Shown: positions 1 to 6,853, counted from the first letter of the stretch. The stretch: DNA of 14,050 nucleotides from Victivallales bacterium (GCA_016285335.1 JAEEQO010000063.1:1-14050), one strand, 5' to 3'. Translations and numbers: made by a program. Notes: generated from the sequence alone by a model not told the origin.

Positions 1-297
1 AAGCTTCACCTCGAGGTGAAGATCGATACCGCGAAGGAAGCCGGGGAAGCTCCGGTCATTTTCCTGGAACCGCCCGCGGAAACGGAAAAGAAGGCACCGG
101 CTCCCGTCCTCAAGTCCACGGCGGGCAAGACCGCGCCGAAACGTTTCCGCCCCTCAAAACCGCTGAAACTTCAGGTCAGGGTCTCCGCCTCTGAACCGGC
201 GAAGGAAAAGACTTCCGCCCCTGCGGCGAAGAAGCCCGCTCCTGCGAAGAAGCCGTCCGCACCGCGCAGAAAGCCCGCCCCTGACAAGAAAGGATGA
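1..297 (+). CDS. C-terminal part of an unknown protein with a Lys/Pro/Ala-rich tail (5' end outside window)
   Basis: The reading frame is already open at base 1 (KLHLEVKIDTAKEAGE...) and ends with TGA at 295-297, so this is probably the end of a longer gene. A GTG at 16 could also start a 93-residue protein, but I see no clear ribosome binding site for it. The first 35 residues look like ordinary protein. The rest is dominated by Lys, Pro and Ala (PAPAKKPSAPRRKPAP near the end), a disordered basic tail of the kind seen in nucleic-acid-binding or cell-envelope-associated proteins. Its stop codon lies 7 bases before the next start, so it shares the operon with the LolA-like gene. I do not recognise the family and assign no function. 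Confidence 0.6.
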   Translation, partial: KLHLEVKIDTAKEAGEAPVIFLEPPAETEKKAPAPVLKSTAGKTAPKRFRPSKPLKLQVRVSASEPAKEKTSAPAAKKPAPAKKPSAPRRKPAPDKKG

Positions 298-304
298 CGA
301 CACC

Positions 305-1201
305 ATGACGATCCCCCTCAAATCGCTTCTCTTTTCCCTGATCCTCTCCGCCGCCGCCCCGTTTGCGTTCGCGGCGGACGATCCCGCCCCCCAGAAGGAT
401 CTCCCGCCCGAAGTCCTGAAGGCGCTCTTCCCCGAAGCCAAGCCCGAGGATCTCGCCAAAGCAAACGCCGAGGCGTTCCTGCGGATGGCACGCCGTGCCC
501 CAGCCGGCGAATCCTGGGCGAAGATGGAAGGCACCGCCACGCACCGCCGCAGCGGGTCCGGCACGGTGAAGGACACGATCCGCGTCGGCATCCGCTTCAC
601 CCCGAAACGCGTGATCGCCCAGCTCGTTTTCGCCGGGAACGAATACTACGAGCTTGGCCAGACGTTCGACACGCCGCCCGTCTTCACGCAGGAGACCGAC
701 GTGCCGGACAAGGACAAGACGCGCCTTTCCCTGTACGGCATCATGCCGTCCGACCTCACGCTCGGGTTCCTTTACCGCGACCTGGTGCGCGAGGAGAAGC
801 CGGAGAGCGTGAAGACCATTAGCTGCCGCGTCTTCGTGCTGAAGGGCGGCGAGAACGACTACGTGCGCGTCTGGCTGAGCACGGACTACTATTTCCCGCT
901 CAAAGCCCACTGGTTCCGCACGCTCCCCGACGAAAAGACCAAGCCGTACCGCGAGCTTGAACTCGGCGGCGTGAAGAAGGAAAACGATTTCTACGTCGTG
1001 CAGGAGCTCTTCCTGTTCGGGCAGGACTGGCGCACCCGCGTCGAGTTCGACAAGCGCGACGCCGGACGCGTCGAGGAAGCCAAGGCACCGCTCGACCTCT
1101 TCCTTTCGAAGGACGACGACGCGCCCGCCGCTCCGGCCGCCGACAAGGCAAAGGACGGCAAGGACGCGGCGAAAGACGCGGACAAGGAGTCCGGAAAATG
1201 A
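305..1201 (+). CDS. LolA-like outer-membrane lipoprotein-sorting family protein, secreted
   Basis: This 298-residue protein starts with a clean Sec signal peptide (hydrophobic core SLLFSLILSAAAPFAFA, likely cleavage after A23 at AFA|AD), so it should act in the periplasm. The middle, with the order SLYGIMPSDLTLGFLY, then SCRVFVLKG, then VRVWLSTDYYFPLKAHWF, matches the pattern of the LolA-like proteins often annotated as outer membrane lipoprotein-sorting protein. In that family a beta half-barrel binds a lipid or lipoprotein acyl chain. The real LolA role is not shown, and many paralogues have unknown cargo. The last 35 residues are a charged Lys/Asp/Ala tail, probably disordered. AGGA at 291-294 serves as ribosome binding site. 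The stop overlaps the next start in ATGA (1198-1201), which implies translational coupling. Family call by recalled pattern only. Confidence 0.65.
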   Translation: MTIPLKSLLFSLILSAAAPFAFAADDPAPQKDLPPEVLKALFPEAKPEDLAKANAEAFLRMARRAPAGESWAKMEGTATHRRSGSGTVKDTIRVGIRFTPKRVIAQLVFAGNEYYELGQTFDTPPVFTQETDVPDKDKTRLSLYGIMPSDLTLGFLYRDLVREEKPESVKTISCRVFVLKGGENDYVRVWLSTDYYFPLKAHWFRTLPDEKTKPYRELELGGVKKENDFYVVQELFLFGQDWRTRVEFDKRDAGRVEEAKAPLDLFLSKDDDAPAAPAADKAKDGKDAAKDADKESGK

Positions 1202-1791
1202 ACTTCCGCGCGGTCAGGACGATCCGGCGTGGACGGAAGCGCGGCGAATCCGGTCAGGCGTTCGCCGAGCTCGCCGTTTCGCTGATCGCGATCCTGGCCG
1301 TGTTCGTCGGGTTTCTCCTGATCGCTGCGCTCGGTTCGGACCGTGTTTCCACGCTCATCCGCGCCCGCGAGGACGCCGACCGCAAAAGTTCGTCCGGCGT
1401 TTCCTCCCGCGGCGGCGACAGCATCCGCTACTGGGACTACGGCGCGGACGAAGTCCCGTTCACCACGGACGACAGCGCCGTGCTCGGTTCGTCCGGCGAC
1501 GGCTCCTATTTCAGGAACCAGCTGACCGACAACTCCGGCAATGTCCCGCTTTCGAATCCGCCGTCCTCGTCCTATCTGCGGAGCGATTTCGCCGGGCTTC
1601 AGGATTCCAATATCTTCGTGAACGCCGCCGACCTGGCGGAAGGCAGCGCCTACACGAATTCCACGCTCCGCGACCACAACCTCGAATCGCTCGAATCCGC
1701 CATCGACTGGCTGTTCCACATCCGCGGCACGAACGTCGAGGAGACCGTTTACATGCCCGCGCACAAGACCCTGGAGGACAGAGGAGACTGA
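1198..1791 (+). CDS. TadE-like single-pass membrane protein
   Basis: The 197-residue product has a short basic N-terminus, then GESGQAFAELAVSLIAILAV and a hydrophobic stretch to about residue 46. This Gly-Gln-Ala-x-x-Glu layout leading into one membrane helix is typical of TadE/TadG-like pseudopilins of Flp/Tad pili and related secretion systems. The remaining 150 residues are polar, rich in Ser, Asp and Tyr, presumably exported, with no motif I recognise. Its start overlaps the previous stop by 4 bases and its stop lies 1 base before the rfaE2 start, so it is fully embedded in the operon. No other Tad genes (ATPase, platform, prepilin peptidase) are in view, so pilus function is inference. 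It could also be a lone envelope protein with a pilin-like anchor. Confidence 0.6.
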   Translation: MNFRAVRTIRRGRKRGESGQAFAELAVSLIAILAVFVGFLLIAALGSDRVSTLIRAREDADRKSSSGVSSRGGDSIRYWDYGADEVPFTTDDSAVLGSSGDGSYFRNQLTDNSGNVPLSNPPSSSYLRSDFAGLQDSNIFVNAADLAEGSAYTNSTLRDHNLESLESAIDWLFHIRGTNVEETVYMPAHKTLEDRGD

Positions 1792-1792
1792 C

Positions 1793-2287
1793 ATGAACGA
1801 CCCCCGCACGAAAGTCATGACGCTCGAACAGGCCGTCGAGGCACGCCTCAAACTCGCCGCCGCCGGACGCAAGCTCGTCGTCACGAACGGCTGTTTCGAC
1901 CTGCTTCACCGCGGCCATGCCGAATACCTCATGCAGGCGAGGGCGCTTGCCGACCGCCTGTTCGTCCTCATCAATTCCGACGCCTCCGTCCGCGCGCTGA
2001 AGGGGCCGTCGCGCCCCGTGAACCTCGAAAACGACCGCGCGTTCCTGCTGGCATGCCTCGAATTCGTCGACGGCGTGGTCATCTTCCGTTCGTCCCGCTG
2101 CGACGAGGAGCTCGCCGCGCTGAAACCGGACGTCTACGTGAAGGGCGGCGACTACACGGTCGATTCCCTCGATCCCGACGAACGCGCCGCGCTTCTCGAG
2201 GCCGGTTCCGAGATCTGTTTTATCCCGTTCGTCCCCGGCTACTCCACCACCGGGACGCTGAAAAAAGCCGCCGGGAAAGGAGCCTGA
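1793..2287 (+). CDS. rfaE2: RfaE2-type heptose 1-phosphate adenylyltransferase (nucleotidyltransferase domain)
   Basis: This 164-residue protein is a stand-alone nucleotidyltransferase domain of the RfaE/HldE family. The nucleotide-binding signature TNGCFDLLHRGHAEYL (residues 31-46, HxGH as H39-R-G-H42) is followed by LKGPSRPVN, then LKPDVYVKGGDYT (about 110-122), and near the end STTGTL (151-156), the second phosphate-binding motif. In the family the enzyme joins ATP and D-glycero-beta-D-manno-heptose 1-phosphate to make ADP-heptose for the lipopolysaccharide inner core, in the cytoplasm. The kinase domain fused to it in E. coli HldE is absent, as in organisms with separate genes. GAGGAG at 1781-1786, inside the end of the previous gene, is the ribosome binding site. 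A related cytidylyltransferase acting on another sugar or alcohol phosphate cannot be excluded. Confidence 0.88.
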   Translation: MNDPRTKVMTLEQAVEARLKLAAAGRKLVVTNGCFDLLHRGHAEYLMQARALADRLFVLINSDASVRALKGPSRPVNLENDRAFLLACLEFVDGVVIFRSSRCDEELAALKPDVYVKGGDYTVDSLDPDERAALLEAGSEICFIPFVPGYSTTGTLKKAAGKGA

Positions 2288-2293
2288 TCCCCC

Positions 2294-2818
2294 ATGTCCG
2301 TCTCCCTCGAACCCCTGTACGATACCGACGTTCTCCGCCGCCGCGTCGCCGAACTCGCCGCCGAAATTTCCCGTGCGTACGCCGGGAACGAACTGACCGC
2401 CATCGTCGTGATGAACGGCGGGCTGTTCTTCGCGGCCGACCTTCTGCGCCAGATCGATGTGCCCGTCTGCATGGATTCCCTGGCGGCCGCTTCCTATCTG
2501 CACCACGCGTCCACCGGCGAGCTCGCGATGCGCGGCAGATTGAAGCTTCATCTGAAGGGACGCCACATCCTCCTGATCGACGACATCCTGGATACCGGGT
2601 TCACGCTCGCCGAGATCCGGAAGAAGATCCTGTCGGAAGGCGCGCTCTCCTGCCGCACCTGCGTCCTGATCGACAAGGACATCCCGCCCGAAAAGAAGCA
2701 CGCGAAAGCCGACTGGTTCGGCTTCCGCGCCCCCGCCGAATTCCTTGTCGGCTACGGCATGGACTCCGACGAGCACTACCGCAACCTCCCCGACATCCGC
2801 ATCATCCGCGAGGACTGA
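2294..2818 (+). CDS. hpt: Hypoxanthine (guanine) phosphoribosyltransferase
   Basis: The 174-residue product has the normal length and motif order of bacterial Hpt. TAIVVMNGGLFFAADLL (35-51) is the first conserved loop. ASYLHHASTGEL (66-77) sits where the flexible active-site loop usually is. HILLIDDILDTGFTL (91-105) is the PRPP-binding signature, and FLVGYGMDSDEHYRNLPDI (150-168) is the typical C-terminal motif. The enzyme salvages hypoxanthine and guanine with PRPP to give IMP and GMP in the cytoplasm. The start follows the rfaE2 stop by 6 bases, so it is the last gene of the plus-strand operon. No metabolic link with rfaE2 is obvious. The flexible loop is less canonical than in E. coli Hpt, which may affect base preference. 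No intrinsic terminator is evident downstream. Confidence 0.88.
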   Translation: MSVSLEPLYDTDVLRRRVAELAAEISRAYAGNELTAIVVMNGGLFFAADLLRQIDVPVCMDSLAAASYLHHASTGELAMRGRLKLHLKGRHILLIDDILDTGFTLAEIRKKILSEGALSCRTCVLIDKDIPPEKKHAKADWFGFRAPAEFLVGYGMDSDEHYRNLPDIRIIRED

Positions 2819-3053
2819 GCACGCTTTGAGCTTATCTCGCCTCGCTGTTGGAACTAATTGCAAGTTGTTTCAATCCGCTTGATTATCCTTTTCGAAGACA
2901 GAACTCCCTCGCCCTTCAAGATTTCCCGCGAGGAAAGTCTCCCATTTTTGAGATTCACACCATTTTTTGTCGCAACAAAATTGAAAGTAGTTGCAACCCA
3001 ACCCCTCTTTCCCCTAAAAAACTCTGCTGTTCGCGCCCAGCGGTAATCAAAAG

Positions 3054-3119
3054 CTGTCGAGCGCAAGCGAGCTTACCGAGGCTCGCGAATGCGAGCCCCC
3101 AGCGAAGCGGTTCCTCTTC
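3054..3119 (-). repeat. Left copy of dispersed GC-rich repeat (inverted relative to 4550-4615)
   Basis: Read on the minus strand, 3119 down to 3054 aligns without gaps to 4550-4615. The first 44 positions differ at one base, then comes a divergent 13-base middle and a shared GCTCGACAG. It contains the hairpin GGCTCGC-ATTC-GCGAGCC. The repeat closes the left side of the AT-rich island. Confidence 0.85.
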
Positions 3120-3276
3120 CTAAATTTCGTTTGTTTCCCTCACAACGATAAAAAAAACGAAAAAAGACAAATAAAGACTTGAATTTCCTGTTGTGGGGTG
3201 TAAATTGTTATTTGGAATTGGATTCAACTTGATCCGAATTTAATTCTAAGCTCATTTTAGTCGTATTTCGGCAAAA

Positions 3277-3419
3277 GAAGATGTAAACCGACCAAGTTAT
3301 ATTATTGCTCTTTTGCTCAAGAATGCGAAATACTCCAGCAAGGACCATTGTGTCTTCGTGTCTTGCTGGACGTTTCTCTATCGTTTCTTGAGCAGGTTCT
3401 TGGTCGGACCTACATCTTC
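3277..3419. repeat. Long segmented inverted repeat; possible structured RNA or MITE-like element
   Basis: Four perfect stem segments pair in nested order: GAAGATGTA 3277-3285 with 3411-3419, CCGACCAAG 3288-3296 with 3399-3407, TGCTCAAGAA 3314-3323 with 3385-3394, and TCCAGCAAG 3334-3342 with 3362-3370. The loop is 3343-3361. Unpaired stretches between segments are unequal in length, giving a bulged hairpin of about 140 bases. A structured transcript or a small mobile hairpin element would both look like this. No homologue is recognised. Confidence 0.65.
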
Positions 3420-3447
3420 GCGTATGGGGATGCGTCCGGCTTTTTTT
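3405..3447 (+). terminator. Terminator-like hairpin followed by T7
   Basis: CGGAC (3405-3409) can pair with GTCCG (3434-3438), with an extra CATC/GATG pairing inside, followed by GC and seven T residues (3441-3447). Its left arm overlaps the outer stem of the long hairpin at 3277-3419, so the two folds exclude each other. The stem is short, so this is a weak call. Confidence 0.35.
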
Positions 3448-3597
3448 GTGCACAGACGTCATGCTTTTGATTTTGAAAGCCACTCCATTTAACCGCCGAA
3501 TTGTATTCAGGATTAACCCTTGCCACCAATAATATGGAGAAAAAACTGTCCAATCCATGGGATATGACGTCCACAATAATCATACAACCTTAACAAG

Positions 3598-3603
3598 AAG
3601 GAG
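3598..3603 (+). promoter_or_regulatory. Strong ribosome binding site deciding the start at 3612
   Basis: AAGGAG lies 8 bases before ATG 3612. No comparable site precedes ATG 3719 or ATG 3557 in the other frame. This is the main reason to place the start of the first island gene at 3612 and to infer a frameshift downstream. Confidence 0.65.
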
Positions 3604-3611
3604 AAACAACT

Positions 3612-4093
3612 ATGTCCAAAAACGAAAGTGGCAGCGCTGGCTGTATCGAAATAATCTTTTGTGTTCTTATAGCGCTAATTGTTTTTTCCCTTTTATAGTA
3701 GGCGATTTTGTCTTTATAATGTTAGGAGTAACAGGTTATCTGCTAAACCGTTTCTATATCTCAAGTTACTCGTTCCCCTTTTTTACAAATCATTTTAATG
3801 ATCTCTTGGCAGGAATTATATTCCCGGCATATATTAACATTCTTTTGGCATTACATAGAAAACGCTTGAAAGGATATATTATTCCTCTGATTATTATCCT
3901 CATTGCAGGATTGTTCTGGGAGTACGTAACCCCTTTGTATCGTCATTGTATCTCTGATCCCAAAGATATTGTTGCATATGTTGCAGGAACATTCGTTTAT
4001 TGCACATCAATAAAACTTTTTGACAAACGAATAAAACGAATAGTTGACCCCAAAAAACAGGAAACGGTTCAAATCAATGCAAAAAATGAATGA
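3612..4093 (+). pseudogene. VanZ-like small membrane protein, apparently frameshifted
   Basis: From ATG 3612 (AAGGAG 8 bases upstream) the frame gives MSKNESGSAGCIEIIFCVLI and stops at TAG 3696-3698 after 28 residues. A second frame, open from before 3612, carries on to TGA 4091-4093 with the bulk of a membrane protein. One extra T in the T6 run at 3682-3687 would join them into a 160-residue protein with about four membrane helices. The second part has YLLNRFY, then FTNHFNDLLAG, then FWEYVTPLYR, then DPKDIVAYVAGTFVY. This layout of conserved ND, Glu before Pro, and DxxD followed by a Gly helix recalls VanZ-like and related small Bacteroidota membrane proteins. It may be a true frameshift mutation, an assembly error, or a 28-residue membrane peptide followed by a gene starting at ATG 3719. 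Codons are AT-rich, unlike the operons around it. Confidence 0.5.
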
Positions 4094-4448
4094 CATCATC
4101 AAGAAGACCGAACCATCGGAAAACGAAAGGAGACGGCTCAAACGACTTGACCGGCTTGCCCTGGTAGTCAGTGCGTTTCTCGTGCTTATTCTGGCGGGAA
4201 TCATTCTCTGTCATTTTGAAGGTTTGGTGTTCAAGTCAATACTTTATTTGTTATTTATGATTTTGTTGGGACCCGAATGTGTTGCATTGTTCGTGACGTT
4301 TTTGGGGGCACTAATGGGGGCCATTGGTGGGGCACGCGAAAAAACAGAGAAAGATGTAAATATCACGAAGTCATTTGCAGTTGTTATTTGCCTTGTCGTC
4401 GCGATATTTGCACTTGTGATTGCAGCGGTTTTTCAAGAATCCGACTAA
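4077..4448 (+). CDS. Small membrane protein of unknown function
   Basis: About 123 residues if translation begins at ATG 4077; ATG 4086 or a TTG at 4044 are alternatives, and none has a strong ribosome binding site (AGGAAA around 4059-4064 is distant). The gene overlaps the end of the VanZ-like frame by 17 bases, suggesting coupled translation. The N-terminal 26 residues are polar and strongly basic (ENERRRLKRLDRL), then come hydrophobic segments at about 27-45, 52-84 and 99-118, with the charged REKTEKD between the last two. So it is an inner-membrane protein with three or four helices and a basic cytoplasmic N-terminus. I do not recognise a family. Base composition is AT-rich but less extreme than in the preceding gene. 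It stops just before the right-hand repeats. Confidence 0.55.
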   Translation: MQKMNDIIKKTEPSENERRRLKRLDRLALVVSAFLVLILAGIILCHFEGLVFKSILYLLFMILLGPECVALFVTFLGALMGAIGGAREKTEKDVNITKSFAVVICLVVAIFALVIAAVFQESD

Positions 4449-4454
4449 ACTGTT

Positions 4455-4511
4455 GGCCCGCATTCGCGAGCCTCGGCAACTCGCTTGCGCTCAATAGTTT
4501 ACTTGACCGCG
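4455..4511 (+). repeat. Right repeat copy A of the island-flanking repeat
   Basis: It contains CGCATTCGCGAGCCTCGG (4459-4476), CTCGCTTGCGCTC and ACTTGACCGCG (4501-4511). It is a direct, shorter copy of the unit at 4550-4630 and is inverted relative to 3054-3119. In its middle (CTCGCTTGCGCTC) it agrees with the left copy rather than with copy B, so the copies are mosaic. Confidence 0.75.
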
Positions 4512-4549
4512 AGGCACAGACAACAGAGGCTTTGGTGTTTTTTGAGGGA

Positions 4550-4630
4550 GAAGAGGGACCGCTTCGCTGGGGGCTCGCATTCGCGAGCCTCGGAAAGCGA
4601 GCTGAAGCTCGACAGATTACTTGACCGCGG
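4550..4630 (+). repeat. Right repeat copy B of the island-flanking repeat
   Basis: The first 44 bases (4550-4593) match the reverse complement of 3076-3119 with one difference. ACTTGACCGCG (4619-4629) is shared with copy A at 4501-4511. It includes the GGCTCGC/GCGAGCC hairpin. It marks the right edge of the AT-rich island. Confidence 0.85.
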
Positions 4631-4694
4631 GACGCGAACGGCAAGGGGGTGTTTTTGTCAACAAGGAAGAATAAGGGGGAAACTGTCTATGTGG

Positions 4695-4734
4695 AAAAAA
4701 GCAGGGCGGGGACTGTTGAAGTCGCCCGCCCTGC
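4695..4734 (-). terminator. Intrinsic terminator of the GH97 gene
   Basis: GCAGGGCGGG (4701-4710) pairs perfectly with CCCGCCCTGC (4725-4734), extended by an inner GACT/AGTC pairing. On the minus strand the stem is followed by six T residues (AAAAAA at 4695-4700 on the plus strand). It lies about 45 bases after the GH97 stop. Confidence 0.9.
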
Positions 4735-4777
4735 GGTCGTTTTATGCTGTTTTCAGCTTGCGTTGTGCGAATTCAGC

Positions 4778-6853
4778 TCACTTTTTGGTGAAGCGGAAGG
4801 AGAAGCCGCCGCGGCCGACCATCCTGACGGTGATCGTGTCGCCGGCCTTCGCCGTGCCTTCGGTGATGTCCCAGGCGCGGGCGTCGCCGGGGTCGACCTT
4901 GCCTTCGTAGAAGAACTTCTCATCGACGTCCTTGCCGTCCGCGATCTTGCGGTAGCTGTAGGTGTCGCCGGGGTTGCCGGGGACGGTGAACTTGACTTCG
5001 CGGGTCTCGCTCTTGCCGTTGATGCCGCTGACATACCAGGTGGCGCCTTTGCGGCGGCCGAGGATCACGAAGTCGGCGGGTTCGCCGCCGAGGTACTTGG
5101 TGTCGTCCCAGGTGGTCGGGAGACCGGCGATGAAGTCCTTCACCTTGTCCGGGAGCGCGCGGAACGCGGACGGGCGGTCGGCCATGTGCTGGCAGGCGGA
5201 TTCGAAGACGACCGTGAGCGCGAGTTCATGCGCGTGGGAGGTGCGGTGCGCGTGCTGGGAGTTGGTGAACGCGGTGGGGGTGTAGTCCATCGGGCCGACG
5301 GTGTTGCGCGTGAAGGGGAGCGTGGTGTTGTGTTCGGCGGCGGGGTCGGTCATGCCGCCGTGGTTGTTGTACTGCTCGGCGCCCCAGACGCCTTCCATGG
5401 ACATGAGGTTGGGGTAGGTGCGGGACCAGCCGCGCGGGAGCGTGGCGCCGTGGAAGTTGACCATGATCTTGTGCGGGGCGGCGTCCTTCAGGATGTCGAC
5501 GTAGTACTGCATCATGCTCTGCTTGTCGCTCTCGAAGAAGTCGATCTTCACGCCCTTGACGGTCTTTTCCTTCAGCCAGGCGAATTCCTTTTCGCGCGTC
5601 TCGTGGGTGTTGAAGCGGTCGCGCGGGCCGCCGCCGACGTAGTTGTGCTTGCCGCCGGAGTTGTACCACAGCCAGACGCCGACGTTCTTTTCCTTGGCGA
5701 GGGCGAGCGCGTCGTCGATGTTGCCGCCGTTGCCCATCACGTCCCATTCCCAGTCGATCAGGACGTTCGGCCACTTCATTTCGGAGGCGAGGAGGATGTA
5801 GTCCTTGACGATCTGGAAGTCCTTGCTGCCGTGATTGTATGCCCAGTAGACCCAGGAGGCGACGCCGGGGGTGATCCAGGAGACGTCGTCAACGGCGCAT
5901 TCGGGCGCGAGGTCGTCGATGAGCGTGGATTCCACGATGTCGGCGAGCGTGCCGATGATGACGCAGCGCCACGGGGATTTCCACGGAAGCGTGGTGGTCG
6001 GATTGACCGCGCCCTGGTTCGCGCCTTCGCCGGGATCGGGATAATGCGTGGTGAACTTCACGCCGGCGTCGGTGACTTCGGACTGCAGATAGGTGCCGCA
6101 GTAGGTGCCGTCGAACCAGGTCTCGGAGAGGAGGCCCCAGGTGGACTTGTCGGCGGAGTTGAAGAGGAGAGGATAGTTCCAGTTCCGGACCCGCTGACCG
6201 CCGCCGCGATTGCCGCCACGACCGCCGCCGAAGCCGCCCGGACCGCCGCCGAAACCGCCGGGGCCGCCCTGACCGGGGCCGCCCTGCTGCTGGGGCTTCA
6301 GCGAATCGGCGGTGTACGCCATGTAACGGTCTTCATAGCTGGTCACGCGGCGCTGCATGCGGAACCCGTCGGTCAGCGGGAACGTGAACACGGTGGATTC
6401 GCCTTGGAACTCGACCGGGCCGGAGCCGCCGATCTGGTAACGGAACGCGAAGGAATTGTCGCCGGCGCGGAGGATCACGCCGATCTGCCCGGCTTCGCCG
6501 TTGAAGACGAGCGTCTTCTCGTTCATCTTGAAGCTGCGTTCGGAGCGCTTGCCGTTGACGGACGTGTACGTTTCGGACACGAGCGCGGCGGACCGCGCGG
6601 AGGGGAGCTGCCCCTGGAGTTTGAGCTTGGAGAAATCGTATTCGGCCTTGTCGGACTTCAGCCCGAGCTGGACCTTGAAGACTTCGGAATCGTTGCGCTC
6701 CACGCGGAGCACGTTGCCTTCGTCGAGGTAGACGCGGATGGTCTTCGCGCTGTCCGGCGAGGTCAGGACGGGATCGGCGGCGGAGGCGCAGCCCACGGCG
6801 AAAAAGACCGCGGCGCAGGAGAGCGCCGTCTTCATGGAGAGTGAGAACTTCAT
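4778..6853 (-). CDS. Glycoside hydrolase family 97, probably retaining alpha-galactosidase-like, exported
   Basis: The 691-residue protein has the GH97 plan: an N-terminal beta-sandwich (residues about 30-320), a catalytic barrel (about 325-590) and a C-terminal beta domain. Barrel motifs include SWVYWAYNHGSKDF (333-346), LIDWEWD (365-371), KGVKIDFFESDKQ (433-445), MVNFHGATLPRGW (464-476) and MSMEGVWGAEQYN (484-496). D438 in KIDFF sits where retaining GH97 members carry the Asp nucleophile; E487 or E493 is the likely acid/base. The N-terminus (from M7: MKTALSCAAVFFAVGCASA) is a signal peptide, possibly of lipoprotein type with C22. An unusual Gly/Pro/Arg run (about 187-224) interrupts the sandwich domain. 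AGGAAA precedes ATG 6853. It is a single-gene unit with its own promoter and terminator. No SusC/SusD neighbours are seen. Substrate is not determinable; alpha-galactosides or alpha-glucosides are likely. Confidence 0.9.
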   Translation of the reverse strand: MKFSLSMKTALSCAAVFFAVGCASAADPVLTSPDSAKTIRVYLDEGNVLRVERNDSEVFKVQLGLKSDKAEYDFSKLKLQGQLPSARSAALVSETYTSVNGKRSERSFKMNEKTLVFNGEAGQIGVILRAGDNSFAFRYQIGGSGPVEFQGESTVFTFPLTDGFRMQRRVTSYEDRYMAYTADSLKPQQQGGPGQGGPGGFGGGPGGFGGGRGGNRGGGQRVRNWNYPLLFNSADKSTWGLLSETWFDGTYCGTYLQSEVTDAGVKFTTHYPDPGEGANQGAVNPTTTLPWKSPWRCVIIGTLADIVESTLIDDLAPECAVDDVSWITPGVASWVYWAYNHGSKDFQIVKDYILLASEMKWPNVLIDWEWDVMGNGGNIDDALALAKEKNVGVWLWYNSGGKHNYVGGGPRDRFNTHETREKEFAWLKEKTVKGVKIDFFESDKQSMMQYYVDILKDAAPHKIMVNFHGATLPRGWSRTYPNLMSMEGVWGAEQYNNHGGMTDPAAEHNTTLPFTRNTVGPMDYTPTAFTNSQHAHRTSHAHELALTVVFESACQHMADRPSAFRALPDKVKDFIAGLPTTWDDTKYLGGEPADFVILGRRKGATWYVSGINGKSETREVKFTVPGNPGDTYSYRKIADGKDVDEKFFYEGKVDPGDARAWDITEGTAKAGDTITVRMVGRGGFSFRFTKK

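Larger units (their letters stand above)
2819..3611 (+). other. AT-rich gene-poor stretch with repeat copy and long hairpin
   Basis: This 793-base stretch has no coding region I can support. Base composition drops sharply from the GC-rich operon to AT-rich DNA. It holds a GC-rich repeat copy (3054-3119), a long segmented inverted repeat (3277-3419), a terminator-like hairpin with a T run (3405-3447) and the ribosome binding site of the following gene (3598-3603). Open frames inside it, such as the one on the minus strand at 3208-3576, have composition set by the inverted repeat and no family resemblance. Confidence 0.6.

Noticed and set aside
2854..3066. 70-codon minus-strand frame (ATTFNFVATKNG...)
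   Set aside because: It reads locally like protein, but there is no ribosome binding site and it runs into the repeat copy. It may be part of a dispersed intergenic element; not supported as a gene.
3208..3576. 122-codon minus-strand frame in the AT-rich spacer
   Set aside because: Most of it is the long inverted repeat read as protein. There is no ribosome binding site and the composition has no plausible fold.
3682..3698. Programmed -1 frameshift signal
   Set aside because: The T6 tract does not form a canonical X-XXY-YYZ heptamer in the used frame, and I see no convincing downstream stimulatory stem.
4455..4630. Possible CRISPR array or integron attC sites
   Set aside because: Only two direct copies of unequal length, no regular spacers and no attC core sites or integrase gene.
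3054..4630. Insertion sequence
   Set aside because: Neither gene inside resembles a transposase and no target-site duplication is evident; kept only as an island bounded by repeats.
4384..4644. Minus-strand frame with PRLANASPQRSG, also readable at 2848-3123 on the plus strand
   Set aside because: The shared peptide comes from translating the GC-rich repeat; it is a DNA repeat, not a protein family.
4649..6844. A 731-codon open frame on the plus strand opposite GH97
   Set aside because: It mirrors the GH97 codons. Its product is a Val/Ala/Gly/Asp-rich composition artefact of high third-position GC, while the minus strand has clear GH97 motifs, promoter and terminator.
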